Shown: positions 16,441 through 24,841, counted from the stretch's first letter. The stretch: DNA of 64,000 nt from Streptomyces sp. Sge12 (GCF_002080455.1 NZ_CP020555.1:5554501-5618500), one strand, 5' to 3'. The notes: generated by a model from the sequence alone, not told the origin. Translations and numbers: made by a program.

Positions 16441-18381
16441 CTACCGCAGCACGCCCGCCTTCGTTCCGTCCGTCAGCTTGCCCGACAGGTCCACCTGTGC
16501 GCCCGCCTGCGCCTTCACCGCCAGCCGGTTGCCGTTCGCCGAGCCGCTGACCCCGCCGCCCGACACCGACAGCGAGGCGAACTGCGCACTGCCCGCCGCC
16601 AGTACGTACCACTGGCCGGCCCGCGACTTCCACAGCACGCCCGCCAGCACCCGCGGCTCACGCGGTCCGCACGCCGCGGACCCCTCCGACCGGGCCGCCT
16701 GCGCCGCCATCGGGGCGCCCGGGGCCAGGAACTGCGCCTGCACCCGGTCCGCCGCGCCCTGCCAGGTCTCGGCCCGCGTGCAGAGCCAGGCCGCCGTCCC
16801 GTCGCCCTCCGGCAGCGGCTGCTTCGCGTACGTCCAGGCGTTGACCGTACGGACCCCGTGCGAGCGGACCGCGGGCAGCAGGCAGGCGATCCGCGACCAG
16901 TCACCGAGCTCCGCGGCCTCCGTCACATCGCGCTCCGCACCCGGCGCGCCCGACGTCAGCCGGGCCGGGGTCAGTTCACCGAGGTCGGTGATCAGCCGGG
17001 TCGCCCCGTCGCCCGTCAGGGCCAGCGCGTTCCAGCCCGTACAGTTCCCCGCCGGAGCCGGACTCGCCACCGGCGGGGTGATCCCGTCCGGGGTCGGCTT
17101 CAGCACCACCGCCGGGACGGCCGGCTTGAGCAGGTCCCGCAGGGCGGCGCCGGTGACCCAGGGCGCGGTGAGATAGCGGACGTTGCCGTCGACCCGGCTG
17201 AGCACCAGCGCGGTCGCGGTGTCCGCCGAGGCGCCGTCGGTGCGCGCGAAGTCGAGGGCGGCGCCCGCGGTCCCGGTCCGCGGTTCGGCGTAGCGCACCA
17301 CGCGCAGGCCGTCGTACATCAGGACCACCACGGCTTGGTCCACGGCGCCCGCGAACAGCAGCTGCGCCGGTCCCATCGGCGGCCCGGCGGGCGTCCCCGG
17401 AGTCGCCGAGGTGACCACCGACGGGCCGGGCCGGGCCCACACGGCCAGCGCCCGGCGCAGCAGCTCCGTGTCGGCGGCGCGGTCGCCGCGGGCGGGCCAG
17501 GTGGAGAAGTCCGTACGGGAGGACGTGCGCCACAGCGTGGGCGCGGCCCGGACCAGCTTCCCGGGATCCAGGGCCTGCTCGGCCGCGGCGTTGCGCGCGT
17601 ACAGCGGGGCGGCGGCCCCGTCGGAGCCCCAGCCCCCGCCCGGCAGCGCGAGCAGCGCCCCGCAGATCGCGAGGGCGGCCCCGGCGGCCAGCGCGGCCCG
17701 CACCAGGCGGCGGCGCCGCAGCAGGTCGGTGGGCCGGGCCTGGAGCACGCACGGGTCGAACTCGGGGGAGGTGAACAGGGCGTCGTTCGCCGGGTCCCCG
17801 GACTCCGCGACCGCGGCGGCCGGATCCGGGACCCCGGCCTCGTCGAGCACCCGGAGCACCTCCGGTTCGGGCAGCCGCTCCAGGGCCCGCAGCACACAGG
17901 CGGCCCGCCCGGGCCCGTCGAGGGTGGCCAGCCACTGGTCGAGGGCGAGCTCCTCGGCGCCGCCCGAGCGCGGGAACAGCCGCAGCCCCCACACCTGGGG
18001 GAGCACCGGCGGGAGCTGCGCCCGCCGCGGCAGCGCCCGGAAGGTCAGCGGGATCCCCGCCTCCAGGGCCGCGCGCAGCACGCGCAGCCGGACGTAGGCG
18101 TAACCGGAGTCGTCCGCGCCGCCCCGCTGCCCCGGAACCCCGCCCTGCACGGCTGCCGCCGCCGCCCCCGCGTCCCGCCGTCCGCGCGGCAGGGCCCGCT
18201 GCACCAGCGAGTGGGCGGTGAGCACCCGCCGGTTGCGGCCGAGCGCGGGCGGCAGCACCAGATAGGCGAGCCGCACCAGCCGGGGGTAGTGCTCGACGAT
18301 GGCCGCCTCGGCCTGCTCGACGTCCGGCGGCACGGGAGACACGGGAGGAATGGGGCGGGTGGCGGTATCCGGCGCAGTCAC
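16441..18381 (-). CDS. membrane-anchored protein with sigma-factor-like N-terminus
   Basis: A 646-residue protein from GTG 18381. Residues about 20-215 resemble ECF sigma-factor architecture: VEQAEAAIVEHYPRLVRLAYLVLP looks like region 2.1, and LPRRAQLPP and LPEPEVLRVLDEAGV look like a degenerate region 4 with the order seen in SigE-type proteins. An Arg-rich stretch and a single transmembrane helix (RAALAAGAALAICGALLALPGG in two parts, about 250-272) follow, then a large predicted extracytoplasmic part of about 370 residues with several Cys. The arrangement suggests a signalling or anti-sigma-like role, but I do not recognise a studied homologue. It probably does not act as a classical sigma factor while tethered. 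Confidence 0.65.
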   Translation of the reverse strand: MTAPDTATRPIPPVSPVPPDVEQAEAAIVEHYPRLVRLAYLVLPPALGRNRRVLTAHSLVQRALPRGRRDAGAAAAAVQGGVPGQRGGADDSGYAYVRLRVLRAALEAGIPLTFRALPRRAQLPPVLPQVWGLRLFPRSGGAEELALDQWLATLDGPGRAACVLRALERLPEPEVLRVLDEAGVPDPAAAVAESGDPANDALFTSPEFDPCVLQARPTDLLRRRRLVRAALAAGAALAICGALLALPGGGWGSDGAAAPLYARNAAAEQALDPGKLVRAAPTLWRTSSRTDFSTWPARGDRAADTELLRRALAVWARPGPSVVTSATPGTPAGPPMGPAQLLFAGAVDQAVVVLMYDGLRVVRYAEPRTGTAGAALDFARTDGASADTATALVLSRVDGNVRYLTAPWVTGAALRDLLKPAVPAVVLKPTPDGITPPVASPAPAGNCTGWNALALTGDGATRLITDLGELTPARLTSGAPGAERDVTEAAELGDWSRIACLLPAVRSHGVRTVNAWTYAKQPLPEGDGTAAWLCTRAETWQGAADRVQAQFLAPGAPMAAQAARSEGSAACGPREPRVLAGVLWKSRAGQWYVLAAGSAQFASLSVSGGGVSGSANGNRLAVKAQAGAQVDLSGKLTDGTKAGVLR

Positions 18382-18465
18382 ATTCAGCAGAACGAGCGAA
18401 TCGTCGGATGGTCACCGGTCCCCGGTCCCCGGTCCCTTCCGGTCCACGGCCCCTCCCGGTCGCCG

Positions 18466-18505
18466 GCCCCACGGCCCCACGGCCCCGCGGCCCCACGGCC
18501 CCGCG
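18466..18505. repeat. 8-bp tandem repeat GCCCCACG/GCCCCGCG, five copies
   Basis: Five consecutive 8-bp units alternate A and G at one position. They lie in the 163-bp gap between the phosphatase gene end and the sigma-like gene start, both on the minus strand. No other feature was seen in the gap. Confidence 0.8.
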
Positions 18506-18544
18506 GCCCCCGGCCCCGGTCGCCGGGACGGACCCGGCGCGGGG

Positions 18545-19339
18545 TCAGGCCACCAGACGGGCGCGCAGCGCCTCGACCGTCTCGTCGCCGACGCCGAGCC
18601 CCTCGCGCACGTACTTCTCCATCGAGCCGTACCGCGTCTCGACCTCGTCCAGCGCCGCCCGCAGATAGGAGGGGAAGACACCGATCAGCGCGAGCGCGAT
18701 GTCCGGGTCGCCGCCGGCCGCCGTGAAGCCCTCGATCATCGGGGCGAAGGCCTGCTTGACCGCCGGATTGACGGACAGGTACTCGGCCATCAGCGTGTCG
18801 TCGTCCGCGCCCAGCAGCGCCAGGATGACGGTCGCGCCCCAGCCGGTACGGTCCTTGCCGGCCGTGCAGTGGAAGAGCAGCGGGCCCGCGTCGGCGTCCG
18901 CCGCCTCGGTGAGCAGCATCCGGTACGCGGCCTGCGCCGAGGCGGTGTTCACGAAGGACCGGTAGGTGTCGGCGAAGAGGGCCTGCGCCCGGCCGCCGCC
19001 CAGGTGCTCCTCGGCCACCGCCGGGTCGGACAGCAGGTCCTTGAGCTGCACCGCGGCGGGCATCCTCGCGGTGTTCAGCTTGTCGGCGAGGACGTCGCCG
19101 ACCAGGAGCCGGGCCCCGGCGGGTATCCGGTCGGGGTGGTCGGCGCGCTCGGCGTCGGTCCGGAAGTCGATGACGGTACGCAGGCCGAGCGCGGCCACCA
19201 CCGGGTCGGCGTCGAGGTCGAGCCGGTCCAGCTGGCCCGAACGCAGGACCAGGCCGGGGCGGACGGTGCGGCCGCCGGGGAGCGGGGTGCCGCCGAGGTC
19301 GCGGAGGTTGGCGACGGTGGTGGACGGGGTGGCGGTCAT
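18545..19339 (-). CDS. protein-tyrosine phosphatase, PtpB type
   Basis: A 264-residue phosphatase from ATG 19339. The signature P-loop FHCTAGKDRTG gives the catalytic HCxxGKxR motif of the MptpB-like tyrosine/dual-specificity family, which is distinct from low-molecular-weight PTPs by the Lys in the loop. Upstream landmarks are NLRDLGG, RPGLVLRSGQLDRL and the acid-containing VIDFRTDAERADHPD. The C-terminus is helical (YLRAALDEVETRYGSMEKYV), as in the family. The protein lacks a signal peptide, so it is cytoplasmic unless exported by another path. The sigma-like membrane protein follows on the same strand after 163 bp. Confidence 0.92.
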   Translation of the reverse strand: MTATPSTTVANLRDLGGTPLPGGRTVRPGLVLRSGQLDRLDLDADPVVAALGLRTVIDFRTDAERADHPDRIPAGARLLVGDVLADKLNTARMPAAVQLKDLLSDPAVAEEHLGGGRAQALFADTYRSFVNTASAQAAYRMLLTEAADADAGPLLFHCTAGKDRTGWGATVILALLGADDDTLMAEYLSVNPAVKQAFAPMIEGFTAAGGDPDIALALIGVFPSYLRAALDEVETRYGSMEKYVREGLGVGDETVEALRARLVA

Positions 19340-19378
19340 CGTGGCGGCTCCAGCGAGGTCATGCGGTGATGATTCGGT

Positions 19379-19966
19379 TCATGCAATTTTCGGATGTTTC
19401 GTCCCGGAAAGACAATCGAGGGCGAGTGAGACCCCGACTCCCATCCCGAGCGCGGCCAGGTGTCCGGCGTCCGTGAAGGTCCGCCCGTGCCGGACCAGCG
19501 GCGCCGCCGCCAGGGCCAGCAGCCCCACCCGGGCGGCCGTGCGGACCGGCCCGCGCGGCAGGGCCGAGGTGAGGGCGCCGAGCACGGCGTTGAACCCGTA
19601 GCTCGTCCCCACGTCCAGCGCGCGCCGGACCCCCGGATCGGCCGTCCTGCGCAGGGCCCCGTAGACGATGAGGGTCGCCGTGGCGTGCCCGAACAGGAAC
19701 ACCCCGGCCGCCCACCAGGCCCCGTACGCGTATTCGGCGTAGCCGAGCACCGCGACCAGCAGCAGGGCGTAGGGCAGGGGCATCGGCTCCTCGACGACGA
19801 GAGCGCTGCTCAGCAGCGTCTCCCAGCGCCCGGCGGCGAGATTGTCGACGTTCGTCGAGCAGTCCCGGAGCAGCCGCTCCCGCTCGGCCGGTCCGGAGCG
19901 CTCCAGCGCGTACGCCCCGAGCTGGACCCCGCCCGCGTACACCGCTCCCCACGGAATTGCGTTCAT
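19379..19966 (-). CDS. rhomboid-like integral membrane protein
   Basis: About 195 residues from ATG 19966 with six hydrophobic segments. Markers of the actinobacterial rhomboid-like family are visible: FLFGHATATLIV, then DVGTSYGFNAVLG (candidate serine) and FTDAGHLAALGMG (candidate histidine), in the order His, Ser, His on successive helices. The classical GxSG motif is replaced by GTSYG. It may be a membrane protease or an inactive relative. The start is uncertain because in-frame reading continues upstream to 20020. Confidence 0.7.
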   Translation of the reverse strand: MNAIPWGAVYAGGVQLGAYALERSGPAERERLLRDCSTNVDNLAAGRWETLLSSALVVEEPMPLPYALLLVAVLGYAEYAYGAWWAAGVFLFGHATATLIVYGALRRTADPGVRRALDVGTSYGFNAVLGALTSALPRGPVRTAARVGLLALAAAPLVRHGRTFTDAGHLAALGMGVGVSLALDCLSGTKHPKIA

Positions 19967-20013
19967 CCACTCATGATCGGATAAGCCTCTGGCGGAAACC
20001 AAGGGGCCCCGTG

Positions 20014-20036
20014 CGAACATGTCCCGGCCATGTTCG
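20014..20036. promoter_or_regulatory. CGAACATG...CATGTTCG dyad covering a start codon
   Basis: Perfect 8-bp arms (20014-20021 and 20029-20036) with a 7-bp spacer. The right arm contains the ATG at 20030, so this is either an operator at a near-leaderless start or an RNA hairpin that can hide the start codon. Confidence 0.5.
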
Positions 20037-20731
20037 AATCATTCGCGCCGATGCGCGCCACGAGAGCCGCGATATTCGCGGCGATGTGCGTTGCCCTGGG
20101 CGCGATCGGGCATGCGTACATGTCCGGCACGGACATACCCCTCTTCGGCCTTCTGGGTGCTTTCGGGGTGACCGCCGGGCTCGCCTGGCTCGCCGCCGGG
20201 CGGCGCCGGGGCCCCGTGGGCATCACCGGCGCGGTGCTCGGCGTCCAGGGCGTGCTGCACCTCGTCTTCTCGGGCACCGGGGCGGCCGCCCATCACCACG
20301 CCGCCCCCGCCCCGATGGGCGGGCACCACCACATGCCGGCCGCGGACGCCGGCGCCATGGCCGCCGAAGCCCCCGGCATGGCGGACATGGCCGGCGCGGC
20401 CGGGCACGGCGGCGCGGGAATGATCGCCGCACACGTACTCGCCGGGCTGCTCTGCGCCGCCTGGCTCGCGCGCGGCGAGGCCGCCTTCTTCCGGCTGGCC
20501 CGCGTCCTGGCCACCGCCGCGCTGCACGCGGCCCGGCCGCTCGCCCGCGCGCTCGCCCTGGTCCGGACCCGGGCGGCCGCCGTACCGGCACCGCCGGTCC
20601 ACCCCACCCCGTACGAACGCCCGCGCCGCCTGCGCGGAGCCGTGCACGCCCACGCCGTGGTGCGCCGAGGACCTCCCGGACGCCTCCCGCTCCTGCGCGC
20701 CACGGCCCCCGGCCGGCCCGTCCACGCCTGA
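20030..20731 (+). CDS. His/Met-rich membrane protein (metal-related, copper likely)
   Basis: A 233-residue protein from ATG 20030. Three hydrophobic segments lie in the first 90 residues and another at about 130-150. Between them is a loop rich in His and Met (AAHHHAAPAPMGGHHHMPA and MADMAGAAGHGG), which fits coordination of copper or another soft metal. The C-terminal third is basic and Pro/Ala-rich. A PepSY-domain membrane protein follows 65 bp downstream on the same strand. The pair is probably one unit for metal handling; the metal is an inference. No good ribosome site precedes the start, but a perfect dyad overlaps it. Confidence 0.65.
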   Translation: MFESFAPMRATRAAIFAAMCVALGAIGHAYMSGTDIPLFGLLGAFGVTAGLAWLAAGRRRGPVGITGAVLGVQGVLHLVFSGTGAAAHHHAAPAPMGGHHHMPAADAGAMAAEAPGMADMAGAAGHGGAGMIAAHVLAGLLCAAWLARGEAAFFRLARVLATAALHAARPLARALALVRTRAAAVPAPPVHPTPYERPRRLRGAVHAHAVVRRGPPGRLPLLRATAPGRPVHA

Positions 20732-20796
20732 TCCCGGCGCGGCGGCGAGACCCGGGGCCCAGTCCCCATGTCTTTTCGCCAACACCTAGGATCCCC

Positions 20797-22245
20797 ATGT
20801 CTCTTGACGAGGTCCAAGACGTCCCCACGCAGGACGCCGAACCGGCCGGGAACGCCACCAGCCGCGGCAGCAAGTGGGCCGCCGCACGGCCGCTGCTCCT
20901 GCGCCTGCACTTCTACGCCGGCCTGCTCATCGCCCCGCTGCTCTTCCTCGCCGCCGCCACCGGGCTGCTGTACGCCGCCTCCTGGCAGGCCGAGGCGATC
21001 ATCTACTCCGACGAGCTGACCGTCGCCCGCGTCGGCGACAGCGTCCAGCCGCTCAGCGCCCAGGTCGAGGCGGCCAAGGGCGCGGCCCCCGCGGGCGAGG
21101 TCGTGTCCGTGTGGCCCGCCCCCGACACCGAGGCCACCACCCGGGTGATCATGGAGGCGCCGGGCCTCCCCGAGGGCGAGACCCTCACCGTCTTCGTCGA
21201 CCCGTATACGGCCGAGGTGCGCGGACAGCTCGCCACCGTCAGCGATGCGCTGCCGCTGCGGGCCTGGCTGAGCGAGTTCCACTCCAGCCTCCAGCTCGGC
21301 GAGTTCGGCCGGAACTACAGCGAGCTCGCCGCCAGCTGGATGTGGGTGGTCGCGCTCGGCGGACTCGCCCTGTGGCTCGGCCGGCGCCGCAAGCGCAGGT
21401 CGCAGCTGATCCTCCCGGACCGGGGGGCCACCGGCCGCCGCCGCACCCTCTCCTGGCACGGAACCGTCGGCCTGTGGGCCGTCGCCGGACTCGTCGTGCT
21501 CTCCGCCACCGGTCTGACTTGGTCGAAGTACGCCGGCGAGAACATCGGGCAGCTCCAGGACGGCCTCGGCGGGGCCACCCCCTCCGTCTCCGCGAACCTG
21601 ACCGCCAGCGCGGACTCCGGCTCCGACGAGCACGCCGGGCACACCATGCCCGACGGCACGCCGATGGCCCCGCCGCCCGCACCCACCACCGACCTCGGCA
21701 TCGACCGTGCGGTGGAGGCCGCCCGCGCCGCCGGGGTCACCGAGGCACTCCGCGTGACCCTGCCCGCCAAGGGCAAGGGGTACGTCGTCAAGGAGCAGGA
21801 CAAGCTGGTGCCGGTGCACCTGGACGCGGTCTCCGTCGACCCCGCGGACGCCCGGGTCATGGACGAACTGCGCTTCGCGGACTACCCGCTGCTCGCCAAG
21901 ATGACCCGCTTCGGCATCGACCTGCACATGGGAACGACCTTCGGGCTCGTCAACCAGCTCGCGCTGGCCGCGCTCGCCCTCGCCGTGATGTTCCTGGTCT
22001 TCTGGGGCTACCGGATGTGGTGGCTGCGCCGGCCGACCAAGGACCGCCGGCTGTCCGTCGGCCGTGCGCAGCCGCGCGGCGCCTGGCGCAGGCTCCCGGT
22101 GACCGTGCTGCTGCCGCTGGCCGCGGTGACCGCCGTCATCGGCTGGTTCATCCCGCTGCTCGGGATCAGCCTGGTCGTCTTCCTCGCGGTCGACGTCCTG
22201 CTGGGCTTCGTCGCAGGCCGCCGCCGCACGGCCGGGGCGGCGTAG
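20797..22245 (+). CDS. PepSY-associated transmembrane protein
   Basis: A 482-residue protein from ATG 20797 with CTAGGA just upstream. Four long transmembrane helices are evident: LLLRLHFYAGLLIAPLLFL, the segment around WMWVVALGGLALWLG, GLWAVAGLVVLSATG, and the last pair around LALAVMFLVFWGYRMWW. The HFYAGL and SWHGTVGLW blocks mark the PepSY_TM family. The long extracytoplasmic loop contains HAGHTMPDGTPM, a His/Met cluster like that of the preceding protein. Family members are linked to iron or copper reduction and uptake. A long terminator hairpin follows. Confidence 0.88.
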   Translation: MSLDEVQDVPTQDAEPAGNATSRGSKWAAARPLLLRLHFYAGLLIAPLLFLAAATGLLYAASWQAEAIIYSDELTVARVGDSVQPLSAQVEAAKGAAPAGEVVSVWPAPDTEATTRVIMEAPGLPEGETLTVFVDPYTAEVRGQLATVSDALPLRAWLSEFHSSLQLGEFGRNYSELAASWMWVVALGGLALWLGRRRKRRSQLILPDRGATGRRRTLSWHGTVGLWAVAGLVVLSATGLTWSKYAGENIGQLQDGLGGATPSVSANLTASADSGSDEHAGHTMPDGTPMAPPPAPTTDLGIDRAVEAARAAGVTEALRVTLPAKGKGYVVKEQDKLVPVHLDAVSVDPADARVMDELRFADYPLLAKMTRFGIDLHMGTTFGLVNQLALAALALAVMFLVFWGYRMWWLRRPTKDRRLSVGRAQPRGAWRRLPVTVLLPLAAVTAVIGWFIPLLGISLVVFLAVDVLLGFVAGRRRTAGAA

Positions 22246-22272
22246 CCGGTAGCCGCCGACCGTCACGCACGC

Positions 22273-22307
22273 GTGGGCCCGTACTCCCCGGGGGAGTACG
22301 GGCCCAC
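22273..22307. terminator. 17-bp perfect terminator hairpin
   Basis: GTGGGCCCGTACTCCCC (22273-22289) pairs perfectly with 22291-22307 around a minimal loop. It lies 27 bp after the PepSY gene and can also serve the convergent regulator gene ending at 22400. Confidence 0.9.
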
Positions 22308-22323
22308 CGTCGTATCGGGTCGA

Positions 22324-22377
22324 CCGGCCGCACCGGCCGCACCGGCCGCACCGGCCGCACCGGCCGCACCGGCCGCC
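22324..22377. repeat. 9-bp tandem repeat CCGGCCGCA, six units
   Basis: Five exact CCGGCCGCA units and a sixth ending CCGGCCGCC, between the terminator and the 3' end of the winged-helix gene. No coding role is seen. Confidence 0.85.
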
Positions 22378-22399
22378 GGCCGACGCCGCAATCGGGTGC

Positions 22400-23005
22400 T
22401 CAGGGGGCGTACTTGTAACCGACCCGGCGCACCGTCTGGATGGCGGAGCGGTGCGACGCGCCCAGCTTGCGGCGCAGGCGGGCGATGTGGACGTCCACGG
22501 TCCGGCCGTCGCCGACGTGGCCGTAGCCCCAGACCGTGGTGACCAGCTGGTCCCGGCTGTGCACCCGGTGCGGGTGCTGCACGAGGTGCGCCAGCAGCTC
22601 GAACTCCAGGTACGTCAGGTCGAGGACCCGGCCGTCGACCTCGGCGGTGCGCTGCGCCGAGTCGATGCGGACCAGGCCGTCACCCGACCGGGCCGGGGCC
22701 GCGGCCCGGTCCGCGAGCCGGGCGGCGGGAGCCGCCTGGACGGCGGCGGCCACGGCCTGCGGGGCGAAGGCGACCGGCGGCTGCTGGTCGGCCGGTACGA
22801 GCACCAGGTAGCCGATCATCGGCGGCTGGCCCGGCAGCGTCGGGAGGGTGTGCTGGGGTGCGGGGAGCCAGGTGGCTCCCGGCGGCAGGAGGTCCGCGAC
22901 GCGGGCCACTTCGTCTCGGTCAACGGAACGGAGCCGGTGGCGCGGACTGGGCGGATAGGTCGGGGAGGCGGTCGCAGCGGAGGAGAGGGAGCGGGTGTTC
23001 GCCAT
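22400..23005 (-). CDS. OmpR/PhoB-type winged-helix regulator without receiver domain
   Basis: A 201-residue protein from ATG 23005. The C-terminal 95 residues are a complete OmpR/PhoB effector domain: VDGRVLDLTYLEFELLAHLVQHPHRVHSRDQL, the recognition helix region VHIARLRRKLG and the wing IQTVRRVGYKY. The N-terminal 100 residues are Pro/Ala-rich and show no phospho-acceptor receiver motifs, so control by phosphorylation is unlikely. Promoter recognition is probably constitutive or controlled by another protein. A 39-residue open frame with a Cys-Cys pair (23121-23240) lies upstream on the same strand and may be a leader. Confidence 0.88.
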   Translation of the reverse strand: MANTRSLSSAATASPTYPPSPRHRLRSVDRDEVARVADLLPPGATWLPAPQHTLPTLPGQPPMIGYLVLVPADQQPPVAFAPQAVAAAVQAAPAARLADRAAAPARSGDGLVRIDSAQRTAEVDGRVLDLTYLEFELLAHLVQHPHRVHSRDQLVTTVWGYGHVGDGRTVDVHIARLRRKLGASHRSAIQTVRRVGYKYAP

Positions 23006-23120
23006 GAGTGGTCAGCTCTTTCACGCGAGTGGTCGGCAGGGAGACGTGCGTACGTCGTCGATGTCGATGCCGCGCAGACCGAAGGCCTCGGGGAAGGTCA
23101 GGTGGGTGGTCCCGGAGGCT

Positions 23121-23240
23121 TTAGAGGGCCGGCGCGTTCTTCGCGCGGCAACACTCCCGGTCGTAATCGTGATCCTGACGGGACGGCCAGAAAGGCTCGA
23201 GGTCGCTGCGACCTGACGAGGTGTGCGAGTGGCTGGCCAT
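23121..23240 (-). CDS. small ORF, 39 residues, Cys-Cys containing (possible leader peptide)
   Basis: ATG 23240 to TAA 23121, preceded by a weak GGGG. The codons mostly end in G or C, as in real genes here. The product contains DREC followed by a second Cys (adjacent cysteines at 30-31) and ends RAKNAPAL. It is 115 bp ahead of the winged-helix gene on the same strand, a typical place for an attenuating uORF; actinobacterial Cys-rich leaders are known for sulfur genes. Just beyond its stop, another frame (to about 23021) also shows coding-like third positions (LTFPEAFGLRGIDIDDV), so a frameshifted or second small gene is possible. Function unknown. Confidence 0.45.
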   Translation of the reverse strand: MASHSHTSSGRSDLEPFWPSRQDHDYDRECCRAKNAPAL

Positions 23241-23353
23241 GGCCCCATTCAAGCAGATGTCGGCTCTCCGGGGCATGCCGCGTCTCACTCTGTGGATCGA
23301 AATCTCACATTCCGAGCCCACCCCCCTGTCAATCCGGGACAAAACGCAACTCC
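23241..23353. other. short intergenic region upstream of the 39-residue ORF
   Basis: This holds a segment with lower G+C (AATCTCACATTCCGAGCC near 23300) that could contain the promoter for the 39-residue ORF and the winged-helix gene. I could not fix -35/-10 boxes with confidence. Confidence 0.3.
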
Positions 23354-23683
23354 TCAGGAGAGGTGCAGCCGCTGCCAACCCGGGCCGGCGTCCCAGCCCT
23401 TCTCCTGGCGGGCCCACCGCGCCATGACCTCCACCACCTCGGCCGCCGTGGGCAGATACGCCTGGAAGTGGCGCTCCGCGGATCCGTCCCGGTGCTCCAA
23501 CTGGTAGTCGTCGCCCTCGTCGTGCCAGACCTGTATGTAGATGTCCGGCTCCTCGGTGAGCCGCTCGACGATGACGAAGCGGTCCCCGACCGCGCCGATG
23601 CGCCCCACGAGTTCGGACAGCACGCCGAGCGCGGGGCGTTCGTAGGAATCGCCGCGCTCCGTCTCGATCTTGATCGCCAACAT
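23354..23683 (-). CDS. conserved hypothetical protein, 109 residues
   Basis: Starts at ATG 23683 (MLAIKIETERGDSYERPALG) and ends HLS. It is an acidic soluble alpha/beta protein with DRFVIVERLTEEPDIYIQVWHDEGDDYQLEHRDGSAERHF and a C-terminal helix with two Trp. I know no function; similar small proteins occur in other Streptomyces. It lies 19 bp after a strong hairpin that separates it from glnII, so it needs its own promoter or low readthrough. Confidence 0.75.
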   Translation of the reverse strand: MLAIKIETERGDSYERPALGVLSELVGRIGAVGDRFVIVERLTEEPDIYIQVWHDEGDDYQLEHRDGSAERHFQAYLPTAAEVVEVMARWARQEKGWDAGPGWQRLHLS

Positions 23684-23701
23684 GGCCACACCGTGCCACA
23701 C

Positions 23702-23753
23702 GCCACTGACAACGCCCGCCGGACCATGAGGTCCGGCGGGCGTTGTCAGTGGC
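23702..23753. terminator. 24-bp perfect terminator of glnII
   Basis: Arms 23702-23725 and 23730-23753 are perfectly complementary with a 4-nt ATGA loop. The structure is 69 bp downstream of the glnII stop on the minus strand. This is among the strongest hairpins in the window. Confidence 0.92.
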
Positions 23754-23821
23754 CATCGGCGACCGGGTGCGCTCCGGCGGTGCCGGGCGGGCCGGGTGGT
23801 GCGGGTGGTGCAGGCGTGGTC

Positions 23822-24841
23822 CTAGACCAGGCCCTCCTTCTCCAGGCCCGTGCAGCAGGTGTCCGTGATGAGGCGGGTCACCACGTACGGGTCCACGTTC
23901 GCGTTCGGACGGCGGTCCTCGATGTAGCCCTTGCCGTCCTTCTCCACCTGCCACGGGATGCGGACGGAGGCGCCGCGGTCCGAGACGCCGTAGCTGAACT
24001 CGTTCCAGGGCGCGGTCTCGTGCAGGCCCGTCAGGCGCTCGTCGATGCCGGCGCCGTAGTTCTTCACGTGGTCGAGCGGCTTGCTGCCCTCGCCCAGCGC
24101 CTCGCACGCGGTGATGATCGCGCGGTAGTCCTCGCGCATCGCCTTCGTCGAGAAGTTGGTGTGCGCGCCCGCGCCGTTCCAGTCGCCCTTGACCGGCTTC
24201 GGGTTCAGCGTCGCGGAGACGTTGAAGTCCTCGGCGGTGCGGTAGAGCAGCCAGCGCGCGATCCACAGCTGGTCGGAGACCTCCAGCGGGCCGACGGGGC
24301 CGACCTGGAACTCCCACTGGCCGGGCATGACCTCGGCGTTGATGCCGGAGATGCTCAGGCCCGCCGCGAGGCAGTGGTCCAGGTGCTTCTCCACGATCTC
24401 GCGGCCGAAGATCTCGTCCGAGCCGACACCGCAGTAGTAGCCGCCCTGCGCCGCCGGGAAGCCGCCCACCGGGAAGCCGAGCGGACGGATGCCGTCGAAG
24501 AAGGTGTACTCCTGCTCGATGCCGAAGATCGGCTCCTGGCCCGCGAACTTCTCGGCGACCGGGCGCAGCAGCGCGCGCGTGTTCGACTCGTGCAGGGTCA
24601 TGTCGATGTTCAGGACCTCGCACATGACGAGGACGTTGTCCCCGCCGCGGATCGGGTCCGGGCAGGAGAACACCGGGTTGAGCACGCGGTCGGAGGCGTG
24701 GCCCTCGGCCTGGTTGGTGCTCGATCCGTCGAAGCCCCAGATCGGCAGCGCGTCGCCGTCCCCGAGGATCTTGGTCTTGGAGCGAAGCTTCGCCGTCGGC
24801 TCGGTGCCGTCGATCCAGATGTACTCAGCCTTGTAGCTCAC
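23822..24841 (-). CDS. glnII: glutamine synthetase type II
   Basis: A 339-residue eukaryotic-type glutamine synthetase that makes glutamine from glutamate, ammonia and ATP. GTG 24841 follows GAGGATGGGG. Family landmarks are WGFDGSSTNQAEGHASDR, IFGIEQEYTFFDG (Glu ligands), NAEVMPGQWEFQVG, GAHTNFSTKAMREDY and the C-terminal ASVRIPWQV, which takes the place of the adenylylation loop of GSI. It lacks the Tyr397 loop, so it is not controlled by adenylylation. A four-part GlnR box lies upstream (24923-24960), predicting induction under nitrogen limitation. It is the second GS of this window, next to the GSI gene at 41049. Confidence 0.97.
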   Translation of the reverse strand: MSYKAEYIWIDGTEPTAKLRSKTKILGDGDALPIWGFDGSSTNQAEGHASDRVLNPVFSCPDPIRGGDNVLVMCEVLNIDMTLHESNTRALLRPVAEKFAGQEPIFGIEQEYTFFDGIRPLGFPVGGFPAAQGGYYCGVGSDEIFGREIVEKHLDHCLAAGLSISGINAEVMPGQWEFQVGPVGPLEVSDQLWIARWLLYRTAEDFNVSATLNPKPVKGDWNGAGAHTNFSTKAMREDYRAIITACEALGEGSKPLDHVKNYGAGIDERLTGLHETAPWNEFSYGVSDRGASVRIPWQVEKDGKGYIEDRRPNANVDPYVVTRLITDTCCTGLEKEGLV

